A stretch of DNA of 64,000 bases from positions 248,001 through 312,000 of the forward strand of contig JACJXZ010000002.1 in assembly GCA_020636375.1 (NCBI GenBank), given 5' to 3'. Position numbers and translations under genes: made by a program. Each line of letters starts with the position of its first letter. Position 1 is the first letter of the stretch. The DNA comes from Lewinellaceae bacterium (GTDB lineage: Bacteria; Bacteroidota; Bacteroidia; Chitinophagales; Saprospiraceae). The notes beneath the pieces are model-generated. The model was not told where the DNA came from, searched no databases, and saw only the letters and a program-made list of their open reading frames with translations. Positions 51,686 through 60,113 of this stretch are shown here, piece by piece.

Positions 51686-52084
51686 ATGGCACTGCGCGAA
51701 GATTTTCCACCGGCAGGCTCCGATTACATGGGCGGCGAAAGCGATGGTTATGAATACCGGACCGTCTTCGCCGGCTCCAACCTGGAATCGACTTATGAGA
51801 TGGTCCGCCAGTTCCTCAAAGAGGAGGGCTATAAAGATGTCCCGCTGCCCCGCAATGCCGAAGAACTGAAATTGTTCCGCCTCCCTACCCGCAACAAACA
51901 AATCCTGCTGTTCGAAGACAACGGCTACGTTCACAATCCCGTCAAAATCCTCTTCCCGCTGGACCGCAGGAAAAGGTCCACCCTCATCCTCTGCCTCTAC
52001 AACGAGCAGGACCCGCAGCACCTCCTTAGGTTCCACCACGTATTGGGAAGGGGGCGCCATCCGGAAGGGGGTACGGGCGGGTGA
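51686..52084 (+). CDS. Small conserved-looking protein of unknown function
   Basis: 132 residues, soluble. The composition is protein-like: ESTYEMVRQFLKEEGYKDVP, LKLFRLPTRNKQILLFEDNG and KILFPLDRRKRSTLILCLYN suggest alternating helix and strand. I do not recognise the family. No signal or membrane segment is seen. It is a single gene between the WG-repeat gene and the 590-bp repeat element; the stop is 65 bp from that element. Confidence 0.6.
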   Translation: MALREDFPPAGSDYMGGESDGYEYRTVFAGSNLESTYEMVRQFLKEEGYKDVPLPRNAEELKLFRLPTRNKQILLFEDNGYVHNPVKILFPLDRRKRSTLILCLYNEQDPQHLLRFHHVLGRGRHPEGGTGG

Positions 52085-52148
52085 GCGGGATGGGCTTATG
52101 GTTTCATGCCTGCCCTACCAATGCACCAATGCACGCCCCCCCTCCCCC

Positions 52149-52738
52149 ATGCGCATCAGGCTAATATGTTAAAATGGGGTCTTTACAGGCTTCCTCGCCG
52201 GGGGAACCCGGCAGCCGGCAAAGAACTCACCCCCGGCCGATCCGAGATCGGCCACCCCCTCTCTTTATCACCTCGGGGACAGGGGGAAGAGAGGGGGTAA
52301 TGCCGGCCCCGCAGCTGGCCAACGCAGGCTCCCGGCGTATGTTGCCCTGCCCCCTCTCTTCCCTTTTGCTCGCCGGCAGCTCAAGAGAGGGGGCGCCTGG
52401 CTTCCGCTGAGGCGGGGGTGAGTTCACCCGGCAGCCGGCAAAGAACTCACCCCCGGCCGATCCGAGATCGCCCCCCCCCTCTCTTTATCACCGCGGGGGC
52501 AGGGGGAAGAGAGGGGGTAATGCCGGCCCCGCAGCTGGCTAATGCAGGCTTCCAGGGCATGTCGCCCTGCCCCCTCTCTTCCCTTTTGCTCGCCGGCAGC
52601 GTAAGAGAGGGGGCGCCTGGCTTCCCTTCAGATGGGGGTGAGTTCACCCGGCGGGCCCTACCCACAGGGCAGCCGCTGCCAGAGCGTCTCCAAAGGCTGG
52701 CCACCTCGCGGATTTTAACACATCAACCTGATGCGTAT
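52149..52738. mobile_element. 590-bp non-coding element with terminal inverted repeats and two 225-bp internal repeats
   Basis: The termini (27 bp, starting atgcgcatcaggctaata at 52149, complement ending at 52738) match at 23 of 27 positions, all differences being transitions. Inside are two direct repeats of about 225 bp (52208-52432 and 52433-52657, each starting cccggcagccggcaaagaac), about 93% alike by eye, with ccccctctctt / aagagaggggg palindromes. No transposase is encoded, so it looks like a MITE-type element that has duplicated its interior. Confidence 0.65.
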
Positions 52739-52754
52739 GCCCCCCTCCCCCACT

Positions 52755-53405
52755 CTACTCCATCCTGGCCAGCTTCCTGACCTCCAGTTGTTCGATCGCT
52801 TTTTTGAAGTCGGCCTCTTCGATGTTGCGGCCCTTCAGGGTGACGATGAAGCGGTCGCCGACCAGTACGCTCAGCTCGCCCGACTTGTTCCGGCTGTTAA
52901 ACTTTTCAAAAGCCTTGTAGCCTTCGACCGTGGTCGTGCGCTCGTACCCGTTTTCGTCTTCGCGGTCGATCTCGACGGTAGCCCAGGCGGCCATGCCCAT
53001 CAGGGCGGCGCCGACGCCGGCAAAGTCGACGATAACAGCCTCCAGCTCTTTGTCGCCGTCGCGGTATTCGGCTTTGGCGGTAGACATGTTGAAGCCCATC
53101 GCGCCGGCTTTTTCCCCGCTGTGGGCAGTCCGCTCCAGGCCGGCGAGCTTGCCGGGCAGCAGTTTCTTCAGTTCCCGGAAGTCGACGACCTCTTTCTTTT
53201 CGCCGTCGCCCTGAAGGGCCTTCTGGACTTCGTTCATCGCTTCCTCTATGTTTTTGGGTTCGCCGGAAGCGCCGCCCCCGTTTTCGGCGGCAGATTGTCC
53301 GGGAGCATCTTTGGCGTTGCCGTCAGTGCCGGAAGACCCGCCGCAGCCCTGCCAGAACAGGAAGCAGAAGCTAAGGCAGGCGATAATCAGTTTCTGGGTT
53401 GTCAT
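52755..53405 (-). CDS. Lipoprotein of unknown function
   Basis: 216 residues. The start MTTQKLIIACLSFCFLFWQG with Cys21 is a lipoprotein signal. A Gly/Ser/Asp-rich linker (22-50) leads to a domain of about 150 residues: VVDFRELKKLLPGKLAGLER, then a strand-rich part (ELEAVIVDFAGVGAALMGMA), then GDRFIVTLKGRNIEEADFKK. The pattern of a small outer-membrane lipoprotein is clear; I do not recognise the fold. It follows lysS after 23 bp on the same strand. Confidence 0.7.
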   Translation of the reverse strand: MTTQKLIIACLSFCFLFWQGCGGSSGTDGNAKDAPGQSAAENGGGASGEPKNIEEAMNEVQKALQGDGEKKEVVDFRELKKLLPGKLAGLERTAHSGEKAGAMGFNMSTAKAEYRDGDKELEAVIVDFAGVGAALMGMAAWATVEIDREDENGYERTTTVEGYKAFEKFNSRNKSGELSVLVGDRFIVTLKGRNIEEADFKKAIEQLEVRKLARME

Positions 53406-53428
53406 TATGGTATGTTTTTGGTTACTGG

Positions 53429-54982
53429 TTACTCGCTGATTTGTTCTTTATCCTGCTGGCGCTCGTGCAGGCTTGCCTTCGGCCTCATCTGGGGGAAGAA
53501 GAGGACTTCCTGGATGGAGTGCTGGTTGGTGAGCAGCATGGCCAGGCGGTCGATGCCGATGCCGAGGCCGGAGGTAGGCGGCATGCCGTACTCCAGCGAA
53601 CGGAGGAAGTCTTCGTCCAGGGCCATGGCTTCCTCGTCGCCCCTTTCGGCCAGGCGCAGTTGATCCTCGAAGCGCTGCCGCTGGTCGATGGGGTCGTTGA
53701 GCTCGGAATAGGCATTGGCGATCTCCTTGCCGTTGACGAACAGCTCGAAGCGCTCAACCAGGCCTTCGCGGGAGCGATGCTTCTTGGCCAGGGGCGTCAT
53801 CTCGATGGGGTAATCAATGATATAGGTCGGCTGGATGAGGTGGTCCTCCACCTTTTCGCCGAAGATCTCATCGATGAGTTTGCCCTTGCCCATGGTGGGG
53901 TCAACTTCCACGTGCAGTTTCCGGCAGGCGTCGCGCAGGGCGGCCTCGTCCATGCCGGAGATGTCGACGCCGGTATATTGTTCGATGGCCTCGAACATGG
54001 TCAGGCGGCGGTAGGGCCCGGCGTAGTCGATCACCTTGCCTTCGTATTCCACCTGGGTAGTGCCGGTTACTTCCAGGGCGACGTATTCCAGGCACTGCTC
54101 CACCATCTCCATCATCCAGTTGTAGTCTTTATAGGCCACGTAAATCTCCATGGAAGTAAACTCCGGGTTGTGGGTGCGGTCCATGCCTTCATTGCGGAAC
54201 ATTTTGCCGATCTCGTAAACCCCTTCGAAACCGCCGACGATAAGCCGCTTGAGGTAGAGTTCGTTGGCGATGCGCAGGTAGAGGGGCATATCCAGCGTGT
54301 TGTGATGGGTGCGGAACGGCCGCGCCGCCGCGCCCCCGTGGATGGGCTGCAGGATGGGCGTTTCCACCTCCAGCCAGCCCCGGCCGTCAAAAAAGCGGCG
54401 CATGGCGCTGATCAGCCTCGACCGCTTGAGAAAGATATCCCGGACGTGGGGGTTGACCACCAGGTCGACATAGCGTTGCCGGTAGCGCTGTTCCGGGTCG
54501 GTAAAGGCATCGTAGACATTGCCCTCCTCATCGCGCTTGACGATGGGCAGCGGGCGGAGCGATTTGCTCAGCACGGTGAGCTCCTTGACGTGGACAGTGA
54601 TCTCGCCCATGCGGGTGCGGAAAACGAAGCCTTTGACGCCGATGAAATCACCGATGTCGAGCAGTTTTTTAAAAACCGTATTGTACAGTTCTTTGTCCTC
54701 TCCCGGGCAAATCTCATCCCGGGCTACATAGATCTGTATGCGGCCGGCGCTGTCCTGCAACTCGGCAAAAGAAGCCTTGCCCATAACGCGGGTGCTCATC
54801 AGGCGGCCGGCGAGGCTGACCTGCTGAAAATTGGGGGCCTCCCCTTCTTCGCTGAACTCCTCTTTTATCTCCCTGGAATAGGCGGTGATCTCGAATTTTT
54901 CGGCCGGATAGGGGTCGATGCCCAAATCCCGGAGTTTCTGAAGGTTTTCCCGGCGGATGGTTTCCTGTTCGCTGAGTTGCAT
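53429..54982 (-). CDS. lysS: Lysyl-tRNA synthetase, class II
   Basis: 517 residues. An N-terminal OB-fold anticodon-binding domain (SLAGRLMSTRVMGKASFAEL) precedes the class II core: motif 1 around SRLISAMRRFFDGRGWLEVE, motif 2 FRNEGMDRTHNPEFTSMEIY, and motif 3 PPTSGLGIGIDRLAML. It charges tRNA-Lys. Upstream 40 bp hold an AT-rich leader. Confidence 0.98.
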   Translation of the reverse strand: MQLSEQETIRRENLQKLRDLGIDPYPAEKFEITAYSREIKEEFSEEGEAPNFQQVSLAGRLMSTRVMGKASFAELQDSAGRIQIYVARDEICPGEDKELYNTVFKKLLDIGDFIGVKGFVFRTRMGEITVHVKELTVLSKSLRPLPIVKRDEEGNVYDAFTDPEQRYRQRYVDLVVNPHVRDIFLKRSRLISAMRRFFDGRGWLEVETPILQPIHGGAAARPFRTHHNTLDMPLYLRIANELYLKRLIVGGFEGVYEIGKMFRNEGMDRTHNPEFTSMEIYVAYKDYNWMMEMVEQCLEYVALEVTGTTQVEYEGKVIDYAGPYRRLTMFEAIEQYTGVDISGMDEAALRDACRKLHVEVDPTMGKGKLIDEIFGEKVEDHLIQPTYIIDYPIEMTPLAKKHRSREGLVERFELFVNGKEIANAYSELNDPIDQRQRFEDQLRLAERGDEEAMALDEDFLRSLEYGMPPTSGLGIGIDRLAMLLTNQHSIQEVLFFPQMRPKASLHERQQDKEQISE

Positions 54983-55155
54983 ATTTTGATTTTGTTTCGA
55001 ATGTTAGAGGCTGTTTAAATTTAAACAGCTTCTTAAGCGATGCAAAAATAGTTTTTTTGGGCAAGTCCTTAAAACCAGGCCGTTGAATTTAAGCATACTC
55101 TAAACCTTACCGCCCTGTTTTCAGTTCTCTAATTCAGCTATAACCTGCGGAAATA

Positions 55156-56058
55156 ATGTTGAAGATCGCGTATTCGCCCGTATACAAATACGAACTGCCG
55201 GAGAAGCACCGTTTCCCCATGGTAAAATATGAGCTGCTGCCTGAGCAATTGCTCTACGAAGGGACGGTGAAGGAGGAAAACTTCTTCCACCCTGAAGCCC
55301 TCCCGGAAGAGACGATCCTGCTGACCCACGAACGGGAATACTGGGAAAAGCTGAAGAACCAGCAGCTGAGCCGCCGGGAGATCCGGGCTATCGGCTTCCC
55401 CATGTCCGACAAACTGGTACAACGAGGCCGGCATATCGCCAACGGCACCGTGCAGTGCGCCCTCTACTCCCGGAAATACGGCGTAGCGCTCAACGTGGCG
55501 GGCGGCACCCACCATTCCTTTACTTATAAAGGAGAAGGGTTTTGCCTGCTCAACGACATCGCCATCGCCGCCAATTACCTCCTCCACCACAATATTGCAG
55601 AAAAAATACTGGTCATCGACCTCGACGTGCACCAGGGCAACGGCACCGCTCAGATCTTCCGGCAGGACCCCCGGGTATTTACCTTCAGCATGCACGGAGC
55701 AAAAAACTACCCCTTGCGCAAGGAACCCTCCGACCTGGATATCGGCCTGCCCGACAAAACCGAAGATGAACCTTACCTCCGCACGCTCCGGGAGGCCTTG
55801 CCGCGCCTCATCGACGACGTGCAGCCCCAACAGGTTTTTTACCTCTCCGGCGTGGACGTGATCTACTCCGACAAGCTGGGCCGCCTCAGCCTGAGCATCA
55901 ACGGCTGCCGCGAGCGCGACCGTTTTGTGCTGGAAACCTGCAGGAAGAACAACCTGCCCGTCGCCATCAGCATGGGCGGCGGCTATTCGGAACGGCTGGC
56001 CCACATCATCGAAGCACATGCTAATACGTATCGGCTGGCTCAGGAACTGTTTTTCTGA
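55156..56058 (+). CDS. Histone deacetylase-family amidohydrolase (AcuC-like)
   Basis: 300 residues. The tandem His pair is at 119-120 (GGTHHSF). Zinc ligands are Asp157 and His159 (VIDLDVHQGNGTA) and the Asp in YLSGVDVIYSDKLG near 255. The C-terminal GGGYSERLAHIIEAHANTY is typical. It is an arginase/deacetylase-fold enzyme that removes acetyl groups from lysine side chains or small acetylated amines; the natural substrate here is unknown. It stands alone and is followed by a terminator-like hairpin. Confidence 0.92.
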   Translation: MLKIAYSPVYKYELPEKHRFPMVKYELLPEQLLYEGTVKEENFFHPEALPEETILLTHEREYWEKLKNQQLSRREIRAIGFPMSDKLVQRGRHIANGTVQCALYSRKYGVALNVAGGTHHSFTYKGEGFCLLNDIAIAANYLLHHNIAEKILVIDLDVHQGNGTAQIFRQDPRVFTFSMHGAKNYPLRKEPSDLDIGLPDKTEDEPYLRTLREALPRLIDDVQPQQVFYLSGVDVIYSDKLGRLSLSINGCRERDRFVLETCRKNNLPVAISMGGGYSERLAHIIEAHANTYRLAQELFF

Positions 56059-56122
56059 AGAACTGAAATGCGCAATGAATGGAACTGACGGGTGGAAAGG
56101 CAGAGAAGAAGGCAAAAAAAAA

Positions 56123-56146
56123 GTCGCACACTCAATTGTGTGCGAC
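56123..56146 (+). terminator. Bidirectional terminator-like hairpin
   Basis: A perfect 9-bp stem (gtcgcacac / gtgtgcgac) with loop tcaatt, preceded by nine A and followed by cctttc. It lies 65 bp after the deacetylase stop. Confidence 0.6.
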
Positions 56147-56150
56147 CCTT

Positions 56151-56480
56151 TCAATTATAATCCCATGAACATATCCAAAATTAATCGTTTTGTCCTGTAA
56201 AAATATTTGTCATTTTTTTGAATATGACAAACATTTGGGCTAACTTCGCCTCAGCTAAGAAAAAAGAGAATACTACTTTACTTGGCTAATAACAAATTGT
56301 AATCTTATGGAAAAACTTAACTAAGACGACTTAATCCCATGAACATGACCTAATTCCGAGGCGAACTCTACTGTTCGCCTCTTTTTTATTCTTAAATGGG
56401 ATGAGTGTTCTCGTAGTGTGTAATGCGTCCCGAAACGGAATTTCGGGACAGCATAACCACTAACAAATTATAATCCCATG
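56151..56480 (+). repeat. Repeated leader-plus-ATG motif (AATTATAATCCCATGAACAT)
   Basis: The motif taatcccatgaacat occurs near 56157, 56332 and 56471, and a variant aacaaattgtaatcttatg at 56291. Each places an ATG in the same context. The first three ATGs open frames of only 11, 5 and 4 codons; the last opens a frame of 41 codons. It may be the decayed remains of a small-gene family or a leader-peptide cluster. Confidence 0.5.
56358..56387 (+). terminator. Rho-independent terminator
   Basis: A perfect 9-bp stem (gaggcgaac / gttcgcctc), loop tctact, followed by six T. It is a strong plus-strand terminator with no long gene directly before it, which suggests that a short transcript ends here. 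Confidence 0.8.
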
Positions 56481-56603
56481 AACATATTCAAATTAGCTTA
56501 TTTCAATCAACTTAATCGCTTGCGTCCTCCGTTGCTTACCAATCACAATACAAATATGCAACGATACCTTTGGGAAATCAAAGACAAAATTCAAGCATTG
56601 TGA
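56478..56603 (+). CDS. Possible 41-residue small protein
   Basis: The frame starts MNIFKLAYFNQLNRLRPPLL and ends KDKIQAL. It follows the conserved leader motif and has an amphipathic, basic composition. No ribosome-binding site is evident, but this is usual in Bacteroidota. It may be a real small protein or a chance frame; nothing supports a function. Confidence 0.25.
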   Translation: MNIFKLAYFNQLNRLRPPLLTNHNTNMQRYLWEIKDKIQAL

Positions 56604-56935
56604 AAAAATAATTTAAGAACCAAAACCCCGCAACTGCCTGACCAACAAAAATTTAAAGTCGAAAAATTTCTGCTTTTTGTGAAAATTTCATTTCCGTTTT
56701 CCCTCCCTTTCCCCACTTTTTTTTAAAAAATCGGGCTTCCCTTTTCCTCTTATACCCCAAGTGGCGCAAAGCAGGAAACACGCCTGCGGCTCAAAAACAC
56801 AAAAGCCCTGAAAAGGCGGCATGTTACCTGCACTGCTCTTTCAGGGCTTTGGCCAGGGCGTGTTTGGAGGTAGTTTCCGACACGCATACAGGATCGGGCT
56901 GTTTTGGCAGCAAAAGCCACACCTCCAAACAAGAC
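56604..56935. repeat. Gene-free stretch with two consecutive foldbacks
   Basis: First foldback: aaacacgcc (56776-56784) / ggcgtgttt (56857-56865), nested with aaagccctgaaa (56802-56813) / tttcagggcttt (56839-56850). Second: gtttggaggt (56862-56871) / acctccaaac (56921-56930). They overlap by a few bases. The rest is AT-rich. They are immediately downstream of the minus-strand coiled-coil gene and may end its transcript. Confidence 0.65.
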
Positions 56936-58426
56936 TCAGGGTTCTTTTCCTTCGTCCGCTTCCGCTTCCACCTTTTCGGCCTCGGCCGGTTCCTCTTCGG
57001 CCGGTTTTTCAGCTTCCCCGGAAGTTTCCGGCCCGGCGGTTTCCTCTGTGTCTTCCAATTGCTCTTTGATGTCCGCGATGGCGTCTTCGAACTTGTCGGC
57101 CACTACTTCCGCCACTGCCCGGATGGTATCGACGACATCCTCCAGGGACTCGCCCAGGGTGTTGGACAGGGCCTCTTCCAGGCTGTCCTCTGCTTTGGCT
57201 TCCCGGGCCGGTTGCGGTCCGGGTTCGTCCTCCTTGCCTTCGGAAGCGATAGCTTCGGCGGCCTTTTCCAGTTCTTCGGAACTTTCCTTTCTGGCTTCCG
57301 CTTCCGCTTTTATCTGTTCGTGGATTTTTGCTTCCGCTTCTTTTTTCGCCTGTTCGATGCGCTCCCGCTTCAGGCGTTTTTCCTCCTTGGCTTTCAGGCC
57401 CTCGATCCGGCGTTCGAGGTCGGACTTGGTGCGCATCATTTCGTTCAGTTTTTCCTCTTTGGACCGGATGCGTTCTTCGATCATCTTGATCTTTGCCTGC
57501 CGGATTTGGGCCTCGAGTTGGCCGTCGGTCCGGGCGATCTTCCTGTTCTGAAACTCGAGGTCATCCTCGTCGCGTTTGATCGACCGTTCCATTTTCCCGA
57601 TGGCGGAAAGCAGCCCGTCGTACCGGCGGTTGATACGGTCCAGCGGTGACCGGTCATCGCCCGAAGAGCCAAAGCGTTTTTCCTTGACGATTTTGAAGGC
57701 GGCGTCGAGGCGTTCCCATATTTTGGAGCGGTGGTCGCGGGTAAACTTGGCGTCGCGGAATTTGCGCTGTATCTTTTTCAATTCTTCGAAAAGCGGCTGC
57801 AGGCGCGCCCCTTCCTTCATCCGGTTTTCCACGTCCTCCAGGAGGCTCATGAACTCTTCGAAATTGCCTTTGGAGTGATCCTTGAACTCATCGTCCATTT
57901 TGGACCGCAGCTCCTTTAGCGCCCCGAACAATTCATTGGTTTTTTCCCGCAAAAAATCCGCATGGTCGCGAAACAGGTTGCGGTCGCGCACCTGCCCCTG
58001 CACTTTATTCCAGAACCCCTTGAGTTCTTCCCACATTTTATCGTCGAACCGGCTGAGCCGGCCGATGCGGTCTTTAAGGTCTTCCAGCTCGGACTGATAC
58101 GCCTGGCTGAGTTTGGAAGACAAAACGATGAACTGCCACTCGGTCTGGGCCCGGGAGATCAGGTCGGCACGCTCGACCTTTATTTCCTCGGGCAACATGC
58201 TCTCCGAAATATTCAGGTGCCTTTCCATCTCGGTGTAGCCTTCCGGAAAATCCAGCGGCTGGCCATCCCTCCATTCATTCATCATTTTTTGGCTAAACTC
58301 TTCTGTAGCAACACTTTCCGGAAAAGTGTAGACCTTCACCTTATTGTCGTCGGCCAATAGTTCAAGCGCCACTAAGATTCGTTCGTCCTGGGCATTCGCC
58401 CCCCAAAGTACAAGCTTGGTCTTCAT
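56936..58426 (-). CDS. Large helical/coiled-coil protein, DUF349-like segments
   Basis: 496 residues from MKTKLVLWGANAQDERILVA; a start 9 codons upstream is less likely. Residues 1-100 form a small alpha/beta-like head (VLWGANAQDERILVALELLA). The middle has two DUF349-like stretches (ELKGFWNKVQGQVRDRNLFR and ELKKIQRKFRDAKFTRDHRS). From about 300 it is a long charged coiled coil (EERIRSKEEKLNEMMRTKSD), ending in an acidic Ala/Glu-rich tail. No signal or membrane segment is seen. The function is unknown; it resembles conserved Saprospiria proteins that I cannot name. Confidence 0.7.
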   Translation of the reverse strand: MKTKLVLWGANAQDERILVALELLADDNKVKVYTFPESVATEEFSQKMMNEWRDGQPLDFPEGYTEMERHLNISESMLPEEIKVERADLISRAQTEWQFIVLSSKLSQAYQSELEDLKDRIGRLSRFDDKMWEELKGFWNKVQGQVRDRNLFRDHADFLREKTNELFGALKELRSKMDDEFKDHSKGNFEEFMSLLEDVENRMKEGARLQPLFEELKKIQRKFRDAKFTRDHRSKIWERLDAAFKIVKEKRFGSSGDDRSPLDRINRRYDGLLSAIGKMERSIKRDEDDLEFQNRKIARTDGQLEAQIRQAKIKMIEERIRSKEEKLNEMMRTKSDLERRIEGLKAKEEKRLKRERIEQAKKEAEAKIHEQIKAEAEARKESSEELEKAAEAIASEGKEDEPGPQPAREAKAEDSLEEALSNTLGESLEDVVDTIRAVAEVVADKFEDAIADIKEQLEDTEETAGPETSGEAEKPAEEEPAEAEKVEAEADEGKEP

Positions 58427-58744
58427 AACGGTAATTAACTGGTTTTCATTCACAATCGGTGCGGGAGAGGAGCGCCGTATCCCTGATAGCGCGCGCTCTT
58501 TCCAGGTAAAAACCTCTGCAAACGGGGTTCCTGGACATCCTCCTTTACCCTGCAGGCTAACGGGGATACCGGTTGTCGTGCCAATGGCTCTTCAAAAATA
58601 ACAAAAATGCCGCCGAATACGGCAATTTTTACCGGCAATTTCTGGACAGCATGCCCCGCCAGCCTCTGTTTCATCCTTTGACGGCCCTGTATTTGGCGGC
58701 CGGGTAGCCCTGTCTGGCAAACCTCAAAACAACTTCTGAAATAT
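58427..58744. other. Intergenic region
   Basis: The left part is the leader of the coiled-coil gene, the right part leads into a foldback element. A partial inverted repeat (gccgaatacggca) is seen near 58609. No gene is recognised. Confidence 0.4.
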
Positions 58745-58890
58745 ACTGAGTAGTGATTAAAAAATAACTTCACTGTTTGAGGCCCTTAGTTGTAGCTCGT
58801 TCAGCAGCCTGACCCCGCTGAAACCCTGACTGGCTGCTTCACTTCACTACAACTAAGGGCCGTGAAGTTATTTTTTAAGGATTACTAAGT
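58745..58890. repeat. 146-bp foldback near asd (17 + 15 bp arms, 7-nt bulge)
   Basis: Perfect outer arms ttaaaaaataacttcac (58757-58773) and complement (58862-58878); perfect inner arms ggcccttagttgtag (58781-58795) and complement (58847-58861). A 7-nt insertion (tgtttga) separates the arms on the left only. The loop is 51 nt. Weaker pairing extends the ends by 12 bp on each side. The geometry is the same as in the unrelated sequence at 40903-41026. Confidence 0.85.
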
Positions 58891-58916
58891 GATCAGGAAA
58901 AAGGCATTTCCTTCGA

Positions 58917-59936
58917 TTACGCGATCAGTTTTTTCGAACCGATCAGGTCGTGCTCCAGCAAATATTCGGCGATCTGTATGGCGTTGGTAGCGGCGCCTTT
59001 GCGCAGGTTATCCGCCACGATCCACAGGTTGAGCCCATTGGCTATGGACTCATCCCGCCGGAGGCGGCCCACGAAAACCTCATCCCGGTCCTTGGCAAAC
59101 AGCGGCATGGGGTATTTATTGTTGGCCACATCGTCCATGACCACCACCCCCGGCATGGCTTCCAGGAGGCGGCGCACGCCTTCCAGCTCGTATGGGCGTT
59201 CAAACTCCACATTCACCGCCTCGGAGTGCCCGCCGTGCACCGGGACACGCACCGCCGTCGCCGTCACGCCAATGGCCGCGTCGCCCAGTATCTTGCGGGT
59301 CTCATGAACCAGTTTCATCTCTTCCTTCGTGTAGGCATTCTCCAGGAAGACATCGCAGTGGGGCAGGCAGTTCTCAAAAATGGGATAATGGTAGGCCATC
59401 TCTTCCTGCTTCGGTTCGTATCCCTTTTTTTCCAGTTGGTACTGCTTGACCGCTTTCATCCCCGTGCCGGTAAAGGACTGGTAGGTGGAAATGACCAGGC
59501 GGCATATTTTGTATGCTTTGTGCAATGGCGCCAGCGCCATGACCATCTGTATGGTCGAGCAGTTCGGGTTGGCAATGATGCGGTCCTCCTTACCGAGCAC
59601 CTCCGCGTTGACTTCCGGCACGACGAGCTTTTTGCCGGGGTCCATCCGCCAGGCGGAAGAATTGTCGATCACTACGGTCCCCGCTTCAGCAAACCGGGGT
59701 GCCCATTCCAGGGACGTGCCGCCGCCGGCGGAGAAAATGGCCACATCCGGCTTTGCGGCAACGGCCTCTTCCATACCAATCACCTTGTGGTTCTCGCCCC
59801 GGAACCGAACCTCCTTGCCAACGGAACGGGCGGAGGCTACCGGCAGAAATTCGCTCACCGGAAAACGGCGTTCTTCCAGGGACCGGCACATGACATTTCC
59901 CACCAGGCCGGTCACGCCTACTACTGCTATTCTCAT
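58917..59936 (-). CDS. asd: Aspartate-semialdehyde dehydrogenase
   Basis: 339 residues. The nucleotide-binding start is MRIAVVGVTGLVGNVMCRSL; the catalytic Cys126 is in NPNCSTIQM; the substrate-binding region is VPVHGGHSEAVNVEF; GGGTSLEWAPRFAEAG and DNSSAWRMD are family signatures. It reduces aspartyl phosphate to aspartate semialdehyde, the branch to lysine, methionine, threonine and diaminopimelate. It is divergent from the lamin-tail surface protein gene. Confidence 0.97.
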   Translation of the reverse strand: MRIAVVGVTGLVGNVMCRSLEERRFPVSEFLPVASARSVGKEVRFRGENHKVIGMEEAVAAKPDVAIFSAGGGTSLEWAPRFAEAGTVVIDNSSAWRMDPGKKLVVPEVNAEVLGKEDRIIANPNCSTIQMVMALAPLHKAYKICRLVISTYQSFTGTGMKAVKQYQLEKKGYEPKQEEMAYHYPIFENCLPHCDVFLENAYTKEEMKLVHETRKILGDAAIGVTATAVRVPVHGGHSEAVNVEFERPYELEGVRRLLEAMPGVVVMDDVANNKYPMPLFAKDRDEVFVGRLRRDESIANGLNLWIVADNLRKGAATNAIQIAEYLLEHDLIGSKKLIA

Positions 59937-60113
59937 GGATGTTTTTTTTCATTGATACGAGGGGGCAAAGATAACAGCAATCTGCTTTTATTGCCACCTT
60001 TTGCCCGAAGCATGCGGCAATTTTTCCAAAAACGGCCTGCCTGTGGCCGGAAATCCGGAAATTTTACCCCCCGCCCCTCTCCTTTTTTCTTCCGGAAGGC
60101 TATTTTTGAGGTT

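Noticed and set aside
58950..60113. Upstream extension of the lamin-tail protein through the asd region
   Set aside because: The open frame is only the antisense of asd. The signal peptide at 60114 marks the true start.
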